Notes: generated by a model from the sequence alone, not told the origin. A stretch of DNA of 64,000 nucleotides from DASQHW01 sp038238245 (GCA_038238245.1 JBBRXX010000007.1:81044-145043); one strand, 5' to 3'. Positions 41,641 to 49,883 are shown, counted from the first letter of the stretch. Numbers and translations are program-made.

Positions 41641-42537
41641 ATGACCGCTCGCGCAGCGCGCCGTGTCACGGCGCCCGACGTCGCCGCTCGCAAGTCCGAA
41701 GGCCGCAATACTCCGCCCCTCGTGATGGTCACCGCGTACGACGCGCCGTCGGCCCGCACGGTTGACGCCGGCGGCGTCGACATCATCCTCGTCGGCGACT
41801 CGGTCGCGATGGTGGTGCTCGGTTACGACGACACGCTTCAGGTCACCACCGACGACATGGCGCATCACGTCGGCGCGGTCGCGCGGACCCGTCCCCACGC
41901 ACTTGTCGTCGCCGATCTCCCCTGGCTCAGCTATCACGTGAGTGCGGAGGAGACCGTGCACAACGCCGCGAGCCTCGTCCGCGCGGGTGCGGGCGCGGTG
42001 AAGCTCGAAGGCGGACGCAAGCGTCTCGACGCGGTGCGCGCCATCATCGATGCCGAGATTCCCGTGATGGGCCACATCGGTCTCACCCCCCAGTCGATTC
42101 ACGCGCTCGGCGGGTTCAAAGTGCAGGGGAAAGGGCTCGACGCCGCCAAGGCGCTCGCGGACGACGCGGTCGCGCTCGCCGACGCCGGGGTGTTCGCGAT
42201 CGTGCTCGAGTGCGTGCCGGACGGTGTGGCGCGGATCATCACCGAGTCGGTCGCGGTTCCGACGATCGGCATCGGCGCCGGCCGGCACTGTGACGGCCAA
42301 GTGCTCGTGTGGCACGACCTGCTCGGGTTCTCGGGAACCGACCGGCGCGCGCCGAAGTTCGTACGGCAGTACGCGGCGCTGGAAGACGACGCGACGGCGG
42401 CGATCGCGCGCTTCTGTGCGGACGTGCGGGCCGGCTCGTATCCGGCGAGCGCGGAGACCTACCACATGACTGACCAGATGGCCGATGCGCTCGGCCTGTA
42501 CGGCGGAACGACCGCCGAGCCCGAGCTCGCGCAGTAG
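41641..42537 (+). CDS. panB: 3-methyl-2-oxobutanoate hydroxymethyltransferase
   Basis: 298 residues, a little longer than the usual 260-280. PanB motifs: LVMVTAYDAPSARTVDAGG, ILVGDSVAMVVLGYDDTLQV, GAVKLEGGRK, PVMGHIGLTPQSIHALGGFK, and IGIGAGRHCDGQVLVWHDLL. It makes ketopantoate, the first committed step to pantothenate and CoA. No panC or panD is nearby. The 107 bp upstream hold no clear promoter. Confidence 0.95.
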   Translation: MTARAARRVTAPDVAARKSEGRNTPPLVMVTAYDAPSARTVDAGGVDIILVGDSVAMVVLGYDDTLQVTTDDMAHHVGAVARTRPHALVVADLPWLSYHVSAEETVHNAASLVRAGAGAVKLEGGRKRLDAVRAIIDAEIPVMGHIGLTPQSIHALGGFKVQGKGLDAAKALADDAVALADAGVFAIVLECVPDGVARIITESVAVPTIGIGAGRHCDGQVLVWHDLLGFSGTDRRAPKFVRQYAALEDDATAAIARFCADVRAGSYPASAETYHMTDQMADALGLYGGTTAEPELAQ

Positions 42538-42546
42538 TACACGGAC

Positions 42547-43047
42547 GTGTGGTCGCGCGCCCGGTCGGTCGCCGCATTGGTGGTCGCGGGCGCGGCGCTG
42601 CTCGGCGCGTGCGGAACGAGCGGTGGCCACGAACGTGGTCGTCTGCAGGTCGAATCGACCCGCGCGGCCCAAGCGCCGTTCGAAGATTTCGGCGAGACGA
42701 GACTCGCGCTGGGCGATCGATGCCTGCGCGTCCTCGTCGCGTCGACCGATGCGCAACGCGTACAGGGATTGCGCGAGGTGCAATCGCTTGCGCCATACGA
42801 CGGCATGATCTTCGTGTACGGGAGCGATACGAACGCTCGGTTCACGATGGCGAACACGCCGTTACCACTCGACATCTCCTTCTTCGACGCGGACGGCAAG
42901 CCGGTGGACCAGAAGCGCATGACCCCGTGTCCCACCGGAAGCGATGCGACGTGCCCCATCTACGCGAGCAAGCACCGCTTTCGCTATGCGCTGGAGCGCG
43001 CAGCGGGCGCGCCGGGCGGCGGAGCGCTGGCCGCGTGCGGCACATGA
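42547..43047 (+). CDS. DUF192 family lipoprotein
   Basis: 166 residues from a GTG. The signal sequence ends in the lipobox LLGAC, so it should be lipid-anchored outside the membrane. The DUF192 domain spans about residues 50-150: VASTDAQRVQGLREVQSL, YDGMIFVYGSDTNARFTM, PLPLDISFFDADGKPV, with the conserved run ending in RFRYALE. The biochemical role of the family is unknown. It starts 9 bp after panB and may be in its transcript. Confidence 0.85.
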   Translation: MWSRARSVAALVVAGAALLGACGTSGGHERGRLQVESTRAAQAPFEDFGETRLALGDRCLRVLVASTDAQRVQGLREVQSLAPYDGMIFVYGSDTNARFTMANTPLPLDISFFDADGKPVDQKRMTPCPTGSDATCPIYASKHRFRYALERAAGAPGGGALAACGT

Positions 43048-43089
43048 CCGCGCTCCGGCGACACCCCGCGGATTCGACGAACCTGGTGA

Positions 43090-43112
43090 CTGTCGCACCC
43101 CCCGTGTAGCGT
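43090..43112 (+). promoter_or_regulatory. Candidate DNA-damage-type promoter of the rpsF-ssb operon
   Basis: CTGTCGCAC (43090-43098), 8 bases, then TAGCGT (43107-43112). The TGTCG-N-TANNNT layout resembles the LexA-independent RecA-NDp promoter bound by PafBC in mycobacteria, though the middle bases differ. ssb in this operon would be a sensible target. The match is partial. Confidence 0.35.
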
Positions 43113-43206
43113 CCTCACCGATAGGACACGTCGAGTGATCTGCTAGCTTTCACCGGTTCACAACCGAGATCCCGCCCCCACGACGGCTTCGGCCGGGCAA
43201 CGGGGC

Positions 43207-43226
43207 CCGCAGCGATCGGGCTGCGG
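43207..43226 (+). promoter_or_regulatory. Hairpin before rpsF (possible S6:S18 leader element)
   Basis: CCGCAGC (43207-43213) pairs perfectly with GCTGCGG (43220-43226) around GATCGG, and GTCCGAAGGAGG with the ribosome-binding site follows at once. rpsF operons in many bacteria carry an S6:S18-binding hairpin here. The identity is inferred from position; the conserved bulge was not confirmed. Confidence 0.4.
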
Positions 43227-43245
43227 TCCGAAGGAGGTACCGGCC

Positions 43246-43602
43246 ATGCCGACGCCGGCAAAGCGGCCGTACGAAGTGATGATCATCCTCGACGCGGACC
43301 TGGACGAGGAGACGATCCGGGCATCCGTCGAGCGGTGGCTCCAGCTGATCGAGTCACGTGGCGCCGAACGCGGCCACGTCGACTACTGGGGCAAGCGCCG
43401 TCTCGCTTACGAGATAAAGCGCAAGCCGGAGGGCTACTACGCAGTGGTCCAGGCTCGTGCGGAACCGCAAGCGATGGACGAGCTGCATCGGGTGCTCTCC
43501 CTGGCCGACGAAGTCATCCGCCACATGGTGCTCCGCATCCCCGAGAAGGTCTACGGGCCTCCGAGGGCTGCGGGAAGCGCGCCGGCGGCGGAACACGCGT
43601 AG
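43246..43602 (+). CDS. rpsF: 30S ribosomal protein S6
   Basis: 118 residues, ATG with AAGGAGG upstream. RPYEVMIILDADLDEETIRA, VDYWGKRRLAYEIKRKPEGY and LSLADEVIRHMVLRIPEKVY are canonical bS6. It pairs with S18 on the ribosome platform. First gene of the rpsF-ssb-rpsR-rplI operon. Confidence 0.96.
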   Translation: MPTPAKRPYEVMIILDADLDEETIRASVERWLQLIESRGAERGHVDYWGKRRLAYEIKRKPEGYYAVVQARAEPQAMDELHRVLSLADEVIRHMVLRIPEKVYGPPRAAGSAPAAEHA

Positions 43603-43614
43603 GGAGCAGCGAAC

Positions 43615-44106
43615 ATGGCAACAGATTCGAACAGCATCACGATCTCAGGGAACATCACGCGTGAGCCGGAGATGCGCTACACGCCGAGCGGGGTCTCGAA
43701 GGTGACCTTCGGCGTCGCGGTCAACCGCTCGTGGCGCAACCAGCAGACCCAGGAGTGGGAGGAGCAGACCAGCTTCTTCAACGTGGTCGCGTGGCGTCAG
43801 CTCGCCGAGAACGTCAGCGCATCGCTGACGAAGGGTTCGCGTGTCGTGGTGAGCGGCCGGCTCGAACAGCGCAGCTGGGAGACCGAATCGGGCGAGAAGC
43901 GCTCGATCGTCGAAGTTGTCGCGGACGACGTCGCGCCGAGCTTGCGTTTCGCCACCGCCGAGGTCCACAAGGTGGAGCGGAGCGGGCCGGGTGGCGGCGG
44001 TGACGGCGGCGGGGGCAAGCGCGCTCCCGCTCCTGCCCCGGCCGGCGCGGGCGCAGGCGCGGCCGGCGGCGCCGGCTACGACGAGTTCGGCGAAGAGCCG
44101 TTCTAG
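43615..44106 (+). CDS. ssb: Single-stranded DNA-binding protein
   Basis: 163 residues. An OB-fold of about 110 residues (ITISGNITREPEMRYTPSGV, WEEQTSFFNVVAWRQLAENV, GSRVVVSGRLEQRSWE) is followed by a Gly/Ala/Pro-rich flexible linker and the acidic tip DEFGEEPF that recruits partner proteins. It protects single strands in replication and repair. It lies 12 bp after rpsF. Confidence 0.96.
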   Translation: MATDSNSITISGNITREPEMRYTPSGVSKVTFGVAVNRSWRNQQTQEWEEQTSFFNVVAWRQLAENVSASLTKGSRVVVSGRLEQRSWETESGEKRSIVEVVADDVAPSLRFATAEVHKVERSGPGGGGDGGGGKRAPAPAPAGAGAGAAGGAGYDEFGEEPF

Positions 44107-44152
44107 CGAGACCCGTGCTCGCGAGACCAACCAGTCACCAGTCAGAGGCGAA

Positions 44153-44587
44153 ATGGCACAGCGCAGAGAGAAGAAGGGCGCGCCGTCCAAGGATCGGCGC
44201 CCCATCAAGAAGAAGACGTCGATCCTCACGACCGAGAACATCGATTGGGTCGACTACAAGGACGTGAACCTGCTGCGGCGGTTCATGTCCGAGCGGGCGA
44301 AGATCCGCGCGCGGCGTGTCACCGGGAACAGTCAGCAGCAACAGGTTGCGGTGGCGCGCGCGATCCGGGTGGCGCGTGAGATGGCGTTGCTCCCGTACAG
44401 CGTGCGGCAGGTGACGCAACGTTCGAAGGGACGGCGTGATCGCGGTGACCGTGGCGATCGCGACGATCGCGAGATGCGTCCCGATCCCCAGCCGCCGAGA
44501 TTGACGAGTGCAGAGCCCGATGAGCTCGTCGCTGTCGACGAGGAACTGGTCGACGCGACCGCCGACGCAGAGGACGGGGAGGAATGA
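44153..44587 (+). CDS. rpsR: 30S ribosomal protein S18 with long C-terminal tail
   Basis: 144 residues from the ATG at 44153. The S18 core is complete: KTSILTTENIDWVDYKDVNL, LRRFMSERAKIRARRVTGNS and ARAIRVAREMALLPYSV. Normal bS18 ends soon after this, at about 75-90 residues. Here some 55 more residues follow: a charged RGDRDDR-type stretch and an acidic end (VDATADAEDGEE). It overlaps rplI by 4 bp, which confirms that the reading frame truly runs to the end. The tail may reach out of the 30S platform. Confidence 0.9.
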   Translation: MAQRREKKGAPSKDRRPIKKKTSILTTENIDWVDYKDVNLLRRFMSERAKIRARRVTGNSQQQQVAVARAIRVAREMALLPYSVRQVTQRSKGRRDRGDRGDRDDREMRPDPQPPRLTSAEPDELVAVDEELVDATADAEDGEE

Positions 44588-45033
44588 AGGTCGTCCTCCG
44601 GGCCGACGTCGACAATCTCGGCAACAAGGGCGACATCGTCGACGTCGCCGACGGATACGGCCGCAACTACCTCGTCCCGCGCGGTCTCGCGTTGAAGGCA
44701 TCGTCGGGGAGTCAGAAGCAGGCCGATGCGATGCGGCGGAATCGCGAAGTGCGCGATTCGCGTGACCGCGAGGCTGCGCAGGCGCTCGCGGCCCAGTTCG
44801 AGGGCCGCACGATCACGATCAAGGCGCGGGCCGGTGCCGAAGGCAAGCTCTTCGGGTCGGTGACCTCCGTCGACGTCGCCGAGGCCGTGCAAAAGCAGAC
44901 GGGCGCCGAGATCGACCGCCGGAAGATCAGCCTCGACGAGCCCCTGAAGGAGCTCGGCGGGGTCGACCTCCAGGTCCGGCTGCACACCGACGTGCTCGCG
45001 AATCTTCACGTCGAGGTCGAAGCGGCGAGCTGA
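44584..45033 (+). CDS. rplI: 50S ribosomal protein L9
   Basis: 149 residues. MKVVLRADVDNLGNKGDIVD and GYGRNYLVPRGLALKAS are the standard N-terminal domain. A long helix and a C-terminal domain with EGKLFGSVTSVDVAEAVQKQ and HTDVLANLHVEVEA follow. ATGA overlap with rpsR. Confidence 0.96.
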   Translation: MKVVLRADVDNLGNKGDIVDVADGYGRNYLVPRGLALKASSGSQKQADAMRRNREVRDSRDREAAQALAAQFEGRTITIKARAGAEGKLFGSVTSVDVAEAVQKQTGAEIDRRKISLDEPLKELGGVDLQVRLHTDVLANLHVEVEAAS

Positions 45034-45050
45034 ACGCTCCCTCCACACCG

Positions 45051-45168
45051 TCATCCACAACCGTTGTCCACAGTCTGTGGAATACGCGCGTCCGGGGGCA
45101 TCCGCGTGGGTGGCGCACGTACCCGTCACAATCCACAACCATGTGGACGGGCAGCCTAGGGATCCACA
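45051..45168. other. Cluster of DnaA-box-like sequences upstream of dnaB
   Basis: The 219-bp gap between rplI and dnaB contains TCATCCACA (45051-45059, 8/9 to TTATCCACA), TTGTCCACA (45064-45072, 8/9), TGTGGAATA (45076-45084, 7/9 on the minus strand), CAATCCACA (45129-45137, 7/9) and GGATCCACA (45160-45168, 7/9). Several share the TCCACA core in the same direction. It could be a DnaA-controlled promoter or a titration site. Confidence 0.5.
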
Positions 45169-45252
45169 ACAAAGACACACGGTTGTACCTCTTACGACCC
45201 ACAGGCCCGACGCGCGACGCTCGCGGGCCGGTGCGGACGGGATAGGGGGATC

Positions 45253-47274
45253 GTGGCTCAATCGATCGATATCGATCTCGTCGAGATGGCACGTCGCCGG
45301 AATTCCGGCGGCCGCATCCCGCCGCACAACCTCGAGGCCGAGGAGTCGCTGCTCGGGGCGATGATGCTTTCGCGCGAGGCGATCACCGCCGCGATCGAGG
45401 CACATCTCGAGCCGGCCGATTTCTACAAGCCCGCACACGGCACGATCTACGAGTCGGCGTTCGTGCTGCACAGCCGCGGTGAGCCGGTCGATCCGGTCAC
45501 GGTCGCCGAGGAGCTGCGACGGGCTTCCCAGCTCGACCAGCTCGGCGGTCGCACGATGCTGCTGCGGATCCAGGCGTCGACCCCGGCGTCGGCGAACGCC
45601 GCGCACTACGCCCAGATCGTCGGCGAGCTGGCGGTGCTGCGCCGGCTGATCGAGACCGCGGGCGAGATTCAGGAAATGGCATACGCGGGCGACGATGCCG
45701 TCGACGAGACGCTCGATCGCGCCGAGGCGGCAATCTTCGAGGTCGCCGAGAAGCGCGTCACGGACTCGCTCGTGCCGCTGTACCCGGCGCTCGAACAGAC
45801 GATGAACCAGCTCGAGGCGCTCTACGACCGTGAGAGCGACATTGTCGGTACCGCGACGGGGTACCACGATCTCGATGCCATCCTGCTCGGGCTGCAGCCG
45901 TCGACGCTCTCGATCGTCGCCGCCCGCCCCGGCCAGGGCAAGACGTCGTTCGCCCTCGGCCTCGCCCAATACGTGTCCGTGCACGGACGCAAACCGGTCA
46001 TGTTCTTCTCGATGGAGATGGGCTACCTCGAGCTCACCAAGCGGCTGCTCGCGGCCGAAGCCCGTGTGCCCTCGCGCAAGCTGCAGACGGGTCGCCTCGG
46101 TGAGCACGAGTGGCCCCGCGTCAACCAGGCCGTGGGACGACTCGCCGAAGCACCGTTCTTCATCGACGACAACCCGCACTGCACGGTCATGGAGATGCGC
46201 GCCAAGGCCCGCCGCATCAAGGCCCGCTTCGGCGATCTGGGCCTGATCGTGGTCGACTACCTGCAACTCATGACGTCGCACAACAAGCGGATCGAGAGCC
46301 GGCAGGTCGAGGTCTCCGAGCTGTCGCGCGGCCTGAAGATCCTCGCCCGTGAGCTCGAAGCGCCGGTCGTGTGCCTCTCACAGCTGAACCGGCAACTCGA
46401 ATACCGCCAAGACAAGCGCCCGATGCTCGCCGACCTGCGCGAGTCCGGTTGTCTGACCGGGGACGCGTGCGTCACGCTCGCCGACGGCACGGTCGCGACG
46501 ATCGGCGACCTCTACGCGCGCGACGCCGAAGACGTCGACGTGCTCACGCTCGACGAGCACCTGCAACTCGTACCAGGCCGGATGTCGCGTGTCTTTGCGA
46601 GTGGCACGAAGCCCGTCTTCGAGCTTCGACTGGCGTCCGGTCGGACCGTCACCGCGAGCGGCAACCATCCGTTCCTCACGCTCGACGGTTGGGTCCACCT
46701 CGAAGACTTGCGTGTCGGCACGCATGTCGCGGCGTCACGATTCGGCGGCCCCGAGGTCGACGTGCTGCGCGACACGGTGCCGCGCGAGATCTGGGACTAC
46801 ATCGAGCGCAAGGGACTCCTCGTCAACGGTTCTCTGCGCGCGCACGACCTCGTCGAGCGGCTGGGCGAAGCCGAGGGCGGCAGCTTCCGCGTCTACGAGC
46901 AGGGCGTGTCCCGCGCGTTGATGCGGCGCATCGCCGATGCCCTCCCGGACCAGTTCCTCGCCGATCTGGGCACGAGCGACGTGCTCTGGGACGATGTGGT
47001 CGCGATCCAGCCGAACGGTGAGGCGCCGGTGTTCGACGCGACGGTGCCCGGCACCCAGAACTTCGTGGCGAACGACATCGTCGTGCACAACAGCATCGAA
47101 CAAGATGCCGACGTCGTCATGTTCATCTACCGCGACGAGTACTACAACCCGGAGTCCGAGCAGCGCGGGCTCGCCGAGATCATCGTTGCCAAGCACCGCA
47201 ACGGCCCGGTCGGCCAGGCAAGGCTCGTCTTCCACGCCGATTACACGACATTCGAGAACGCCGCCCGAGAGTAG
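45253..47274 (+). CDS. dnaB: Replicative DNA helicase DnaB with in-frame intein
   Basis: 673 residues, of which 459 are helicase (exteins 1-399 and 614-673). N-terminal domain: PPHNLEAEESLLGAMMLSRE. RecA-like ATPase: ARPGQGKTSFALGLAQYV (Walker A, Lys230), FSMEMGYLELTKRLLAAE, LGLIVVDYLQLMTSHNKR. The intein interrupts the ATPase after DLRESG, before SIEQDADVVMFIYRDE, the conserved site used by other DnaB inteins. The helicase encircles the lagging strand at the fork. Protein splicing is needed for activity. It is convergent with purU, one base apart. Confidence 0.95.
   Translation: MAQSIDIDLVEMARRRNSGGRIPPHNLEAEESLLGAMMLSREAITAAIEAHLEPADFYKPAHGTIYESAFVLHSRGEPVDPVTVAEELRRASQLDQLGGRTMLLRIQASTPASANAAHYAQIVGELAVLRRLIETAGEIQEMAYAGDDAVDETLDRAEAAIFEVAEKRVTDSLVPLYPALEQTMNQLEALYDRESDIVGTATGYHDLDAILLGLQPSTLSIVAARPGQGKTSFALGLAQYVSVHGRKPVMFFSMEMGYLELTKRLLAAEARVPSRKLQTGRLGEHEWPRVNQAVGRLAEAPFFIDDNPHCTVMEMRAKARRIKARFGDLGLIVVDYLQLMTSHNKRIESRQVEVSELSRGLKILARELEAPVVCLSQLNRQLEYRQDKRPMLADLRESGCLTGDACVTLADGTVATIGDLYARDAEDVDVLTLDEHLQLVPGRMSRVFASGTKPVFELRLASGRTVTASGNHPFLTLDGWVHLEDLRVGTHVAASRFGGPEVDVLRDTVPREIWDYIERKGLLVNGSLRAHDLVERLGEAEGGSFRVYEQGVSRALMRRIADALPDQFLADLGTSDVLWDDVVAIQPNGEAPVFDATVPGTQNFVANDIVVHNSIEQDADVVMFIYRDEYYNPESEQRGLAEIIVAKHRNGPVGQARLVFHADYTTFENAARE
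46450..47091 (+). other. DnaB mini-intein (214 residues)
   Basis: Cys400 (TGT 46450-46452) starts block A: CLTGDACVTLADGTVATIGD. Block B is VTASGNHPFLTLDGWVHLED with the GNH residues, block F is VFDATVPGTQNFVANDIV, and the intein ends in His-Asn (Asn613, 47089-47091) with Ser614 as first extein residue. All splicing residues are present. The middle (about 85 residues from PEVDVLRDTVPREIWDYI) has no LAGLIDADG motif and looks like a helical remnant of a lost homing endonuclease. Confidence 0.92.
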
Positions 47275-48114
47275 TTAGTCGAAGACCGCGGTGCGGCGTC
47301 CGTAGACGATGACGCGGTGCTCGAGGTGCAGGCGTACGGCCTCGGCCAGCACGACGGCTTCCACATCGCGACCCCGACGCTCCAGTCTCGAGGGGTCGTC
47401 GCGATGTGACACCGGCATCACCTGCTGGGCGATGATCGGCCCCTCGTCCAGTGCGGGCGTGACGTAGTGCGCGGTCGCGCCGATGACCTTGACGCCACGC
47501 TCGTGCGCCTGTGCGTACGGACGCGCGCCCGCGAACGACGGCAGGAAGGAGTGATGGATGTTGATCATGCGGCCCGCCCAGCGCTCCACCAGCCACGGCG
47601 GCAGGATGCGCATGTACCGGGCGAGCACCACCAGGTCCGGGGCGCATTCTTCGAGCAGTGCACCCAGTGCGCGCTCTTGTTCCTCGCGCTTGGCGTCGTC
47701 GATCGGGAGTACGTGGAACGCCAGGCCGAACCGCGATACCAGCTGCACGTTCGCGTCGTGACTCGACGCGACCAGCGCGACGACACCGGGCAGCTCTCCG
47801 AGCGCGAAGCGAACGAGGAGATCGCCGAGACAGTGGCCTTGACGCGACACGAGTATCGCGACCCGGGGTCGATCGCCGAGGTCGTGCACTTGCCAGTCCA
47901 TCTGGAAGCGCTGAGCGATCGGCGCGAACGCGGCGGCGAGATCGGCGCGGGAGCGCGCCACGTCGAATTCGATGCGCTGAAGGAACAGGCCCGCCTCGGG
48001 GTCGGAGTGCTGGTCGGCCTCGACGATGTTCCCGCCCGCATCCGCGACGTACGCCCCGACGGTCGCGACGATGCCCGGCTGGTCCGGGCACTTCAGCAGC
48101 AGGACGGCGCGCAC
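47275..48114 (-). CDS. purU: Formyltetrahydrofolate deformylase
   Basis: 279 residues. An N-terminal ACT domain (LLLKCPDQPGIVATVGAYVA) is joined to a formyltransferase-type catalytic domain: NIHHSFLPSFAGARPYAQAH contains the catalytic Asn-x-His, and GATAHYVTPALDEGPIIAQQ the catalytic Asp region. It hydrolyses 10-formyl-THF to formate and THF, feeding purine synthesis and balancing one-carbon units. The GTG start at 48114 puts the ACT domain at the N-terminus as expected. Confidence 0.94.
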   Translation of the reverse strand: MRAVLLLKCPDQPGIVATVGAYVADAGGNIVEADQHSDPEAGLFLQRIEFDVARSRADLAAAFAPIAQRFQMDWQVHDLGDRPRVAILVSRQGHCLGDLLVRFALGELPGVVALVASSHDANVQLVSRFGLAFHVLPIDDAKREEQERALGALLEECAPDLVVLARYMRILPPWLVERWAGRMINIHHSFLPSFAGARPYAQAHERGVKVIGATAHYVTPALDEGPIIAQQVMPVSHRDDPSRLERRGRDVEAVVLAEAVRLHLEHRVIVYGRRTAVFD

Positions 48115-48162
48115 AGGGTCTCGATCGGCCTGAAGCTCACGGCCAACAGCGCAGAACCCGGC

Positions 48163-48822
48163 TCAAAAGAGCGTGAGTCCGGGACCAACACCGTCACGCA
48201 AGGTGTCGAGATCGATCTCGATCCAGGTCACGCCCTTGCTCTCCGCGTAGACCTTCGCCTGGGGCTTGATCTGCTGCGCGACCAGCATCCCCACGGTGGG
48301 CGCGAACCGCGGATCGCGGTCGAGCCGCTCCTGGTATCGCAGCAGTTGCTCGACGCCTGCGATCTCACCGACGCGTTTCACCTCGACAACCACGGTGCGG
48401 CCGTCCGCGTCGCAGCAGAGCAGGTCGACCGGTCCGATGTCGGTCGGGTACTCGCGGCGTACGAGCGTGAGGTCGTGGCGCAACGCAGCGACGCGGGCGG
48501 CGATCAGCCGTTGCAACTCGGCTTCGACGCCGTCCTTTTCGAGCCCGGGGTCATCGCCCAGGGAGATCGTCGTGTCGTGGAACACGTCGAGGAGCTCGAT
48601 CCGCAGCGTCTCGCCCTTCGCGTTTCGCGCGACGATCTCGTCGTCGGACGCGTTGATCGTGCACGGCGGGCTCATCCAGTTCAGTGGCTTGTACGCCCGC
48701 GCGTCGGAGTGGACCGCGACCGAGCCGTCGGCCTTGCACACGATGAGTCGGATCGCCGGCTCGAGCCGCGCCCCGAGGCGGCCCTCGTAGCTCACCGCGC
48801 AGCGTGCAACGACCAGCCGCAT
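48163..48822 (-). CDS. nucS: Mismatch endonuclease NucS/EndoMS
   Basis: 219 residues from the ATG at 48822; the frame beyond is Arg-rich shadow. N-terminal MRLVVARCAVSYEGRLGARL and SDARAYKPLNWMSPPC are typical. The C-terminal PD-(D/E)xK nuclease has PVDLLCCDADGRTVVVEVKR and GVEQLLRYQERLDRD, followed by MLVAQQIKPQAK. In actinobacteria NucS replaces MutS/MutL in mismatch correction and interacts with the sliding clamp through its C-terminus (GPGLTLF). Confidence 0.94.
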   Translation of the reverse strand: MRLVVARCAVSYEGRLGARLEPAIRLIVCKADGSVAVHSDARAYKPLNWMSPPCTINASDDEIVARNAKGETLRIELLDVFHDTTISLGDDPGLEKDGVEAELQRLIAARVAALRHDLTLVRREYPTDIGPVDLLCCDADGRTVVVEVKRVGEIAGVEQLLRYQERLDRDPRFAPTVGMLVAQQIKPQAKVYAESKGVTWIEIDLDTLRDGVGPGLTLF

Positions 48823-48868
48823 GGAGCGAGTCTGCCATGGGCGGGCCTGCCGGCCGCCTACCCTGGGT

Positions 48869-49576
48869 GTGGTGCGAGCAGGCATCGGGCGGCGGATCGA
48901 TCGGCGCGTCGCGTGCGCTGCGTTCGGGCTCGCAGTGGTCGCGTTGGCGTCCGTGGCGGCGCTCTCGGGGATGTCCGAGCCAGTCCTCGCCCGCCGAGAT
49001 CCGGCCGCCGCGCTGGAGCTGTTCAAGCTGCTCCGCGCGGGTGAGCGCTCCGATTACATCGTCGACTTCACGTTCACGCGTGTCCGTTCCAGTGACGGGC
49101 AACGCCTTACGTCGTCGACCACCGGGGCACGGTACGGACGCGCGCTGCTGACACGCGGCGGCGGCTCGCTGACCGTCGAGCTCCCCACCCTCGTCTACGA
49201 CTGTCAGCGAGTCGAGCGCCGGTCCTCGTGCACGAAGCGCCCGCAGTCCGGATCGATCTCGCCGTCGGAGGCGGTCGGCGTGGAGATCCTGCTGGGCGCG
49301 TACGACGCGGTTCGTCTCGGAGACGCAACGCTTGCCGGCGAACGGGCGCGGTGCTTCCGGATCAGGGCCCGTTCACCCCGCGACGAAGTGCCCGGTCTTG
49401 GTCGCGAGACGGTTCTCTGCCTCGCCGCCGACGGCGTCCCGCTGCGAACGCGCGTCGTGCGCGCGCTGTCGACGGACGAGCGCGAGGCCACGCGTGTACG
49501 CCGCAACATCGACGACGCGGCACTCGCCGCGCTCCTTGCCGGCTTCGACACGGCTGCGCCCAAGCTCTCCCGGTAG
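48869..49576 (+). CDS. Hypothetical membrane-anchored or secreted protein
   Basis: About 235 residues from a GTG pair at 48869/48872; a more upstream ATG (48821) overlaps nucS. A basic N-terminus (RAGIGRRIDRRVACA) precedes a hydrophobic segment (AAFGLAVVALASVAALSG), so it is anchored or cleaved. The outside domain reads YIVDFTFTRVRSSDGQRL, then SLTVELPTLVYDCQRVERRS, with two cysteine pairs (YDC/SSC and RCF/LCL). The pattern resembles lipoprotein-carrier-like (LolA-type) folds, but no family is recognised. It heads a possible three-gene unit with the next two genes. Confidence 0.6.
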   Translation: MVRAGIGRRIDRRVACAAFGLAVVALASVAALSGMSEPVLARRDPAAALELFKLLRAGERSDYIVDFTFTRVRSSDGQRLTSSTTGARYGRALLTRGGGSLTVELPTLVYDCQRVERRSSCTKRPQSGSISPSEAVGVEILLGAYDAVRLGDATLAGERARCFRIRARSPRDEVPGLGRETVLCLAADGVPLRTRVVRALSTDEREATRVRRNIDDAALAALLAGFDTAAPKLSR

Positions 49577-49585
49577 CCTCCCGGT

Positions 49586-49873
49586 GTGCTCTCCGAGAGC
49601 TTCTACGACGGCGTCATGCGTGAGCTGGTGTTTGCGCTCGGCGCAGCGTTGTTCGTCGCAAACGTCTTCGCGTTGTACCGCCGTCGTCTCGACAGCCAAG
49701 CCGCGGTCCAACGAACCGTTGCACGCAACCGGGCCGGCAGTCCCGTACGCGGTTACAAGCGCACGGAAGAGCACACGGATCTTCCGCAGGCGCCGCTCGC
49801 CCGGACCGTGGCGTACGTCGTCATCGGCTTCGTCGTGATGATCGCCGGTCTCGGGGCGATGCTCAACAAGTAG
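49586..49873 (+). CDS. Small membrane protein, two predicted helices
   Basis: 95 residues from a GTG 9 bp after the previous stop. Hydrophobic segments lie at about 13-30 (ELVFALGAALFVANVFAL) and 74-92 (VAYVVIGFVVMIAGLGAML), with a basic cytoplasmic-type loop (YRRRLDSQAAVQRTV) between. No family is recognised. Position and helix layout support a real gene. Confidence 0.6.
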   Translation: MLSESFYDGVMRELVFALGAALFVANVFALYRRRLDSQAAVQRTVARNRAGSPVRGYKRTEEHTDLPQAPLARTVAYVVIGFVVMIAGLGAMLNK

Positions 49874-49883
49874 CAGGCGCAAC

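Noticed and set aside
44332..46281. A 649-codon open frame on the minus strand.
   Set aside because: It runs antisense through rpsR, rplI and dnaB, which are certain.
46741..47010. Possible LAGLIDADG homing endonuclease in the DnaB intein.
   Set aside because: No LAGLIDADG-like motif is present and the region is too short (about 85 residues).
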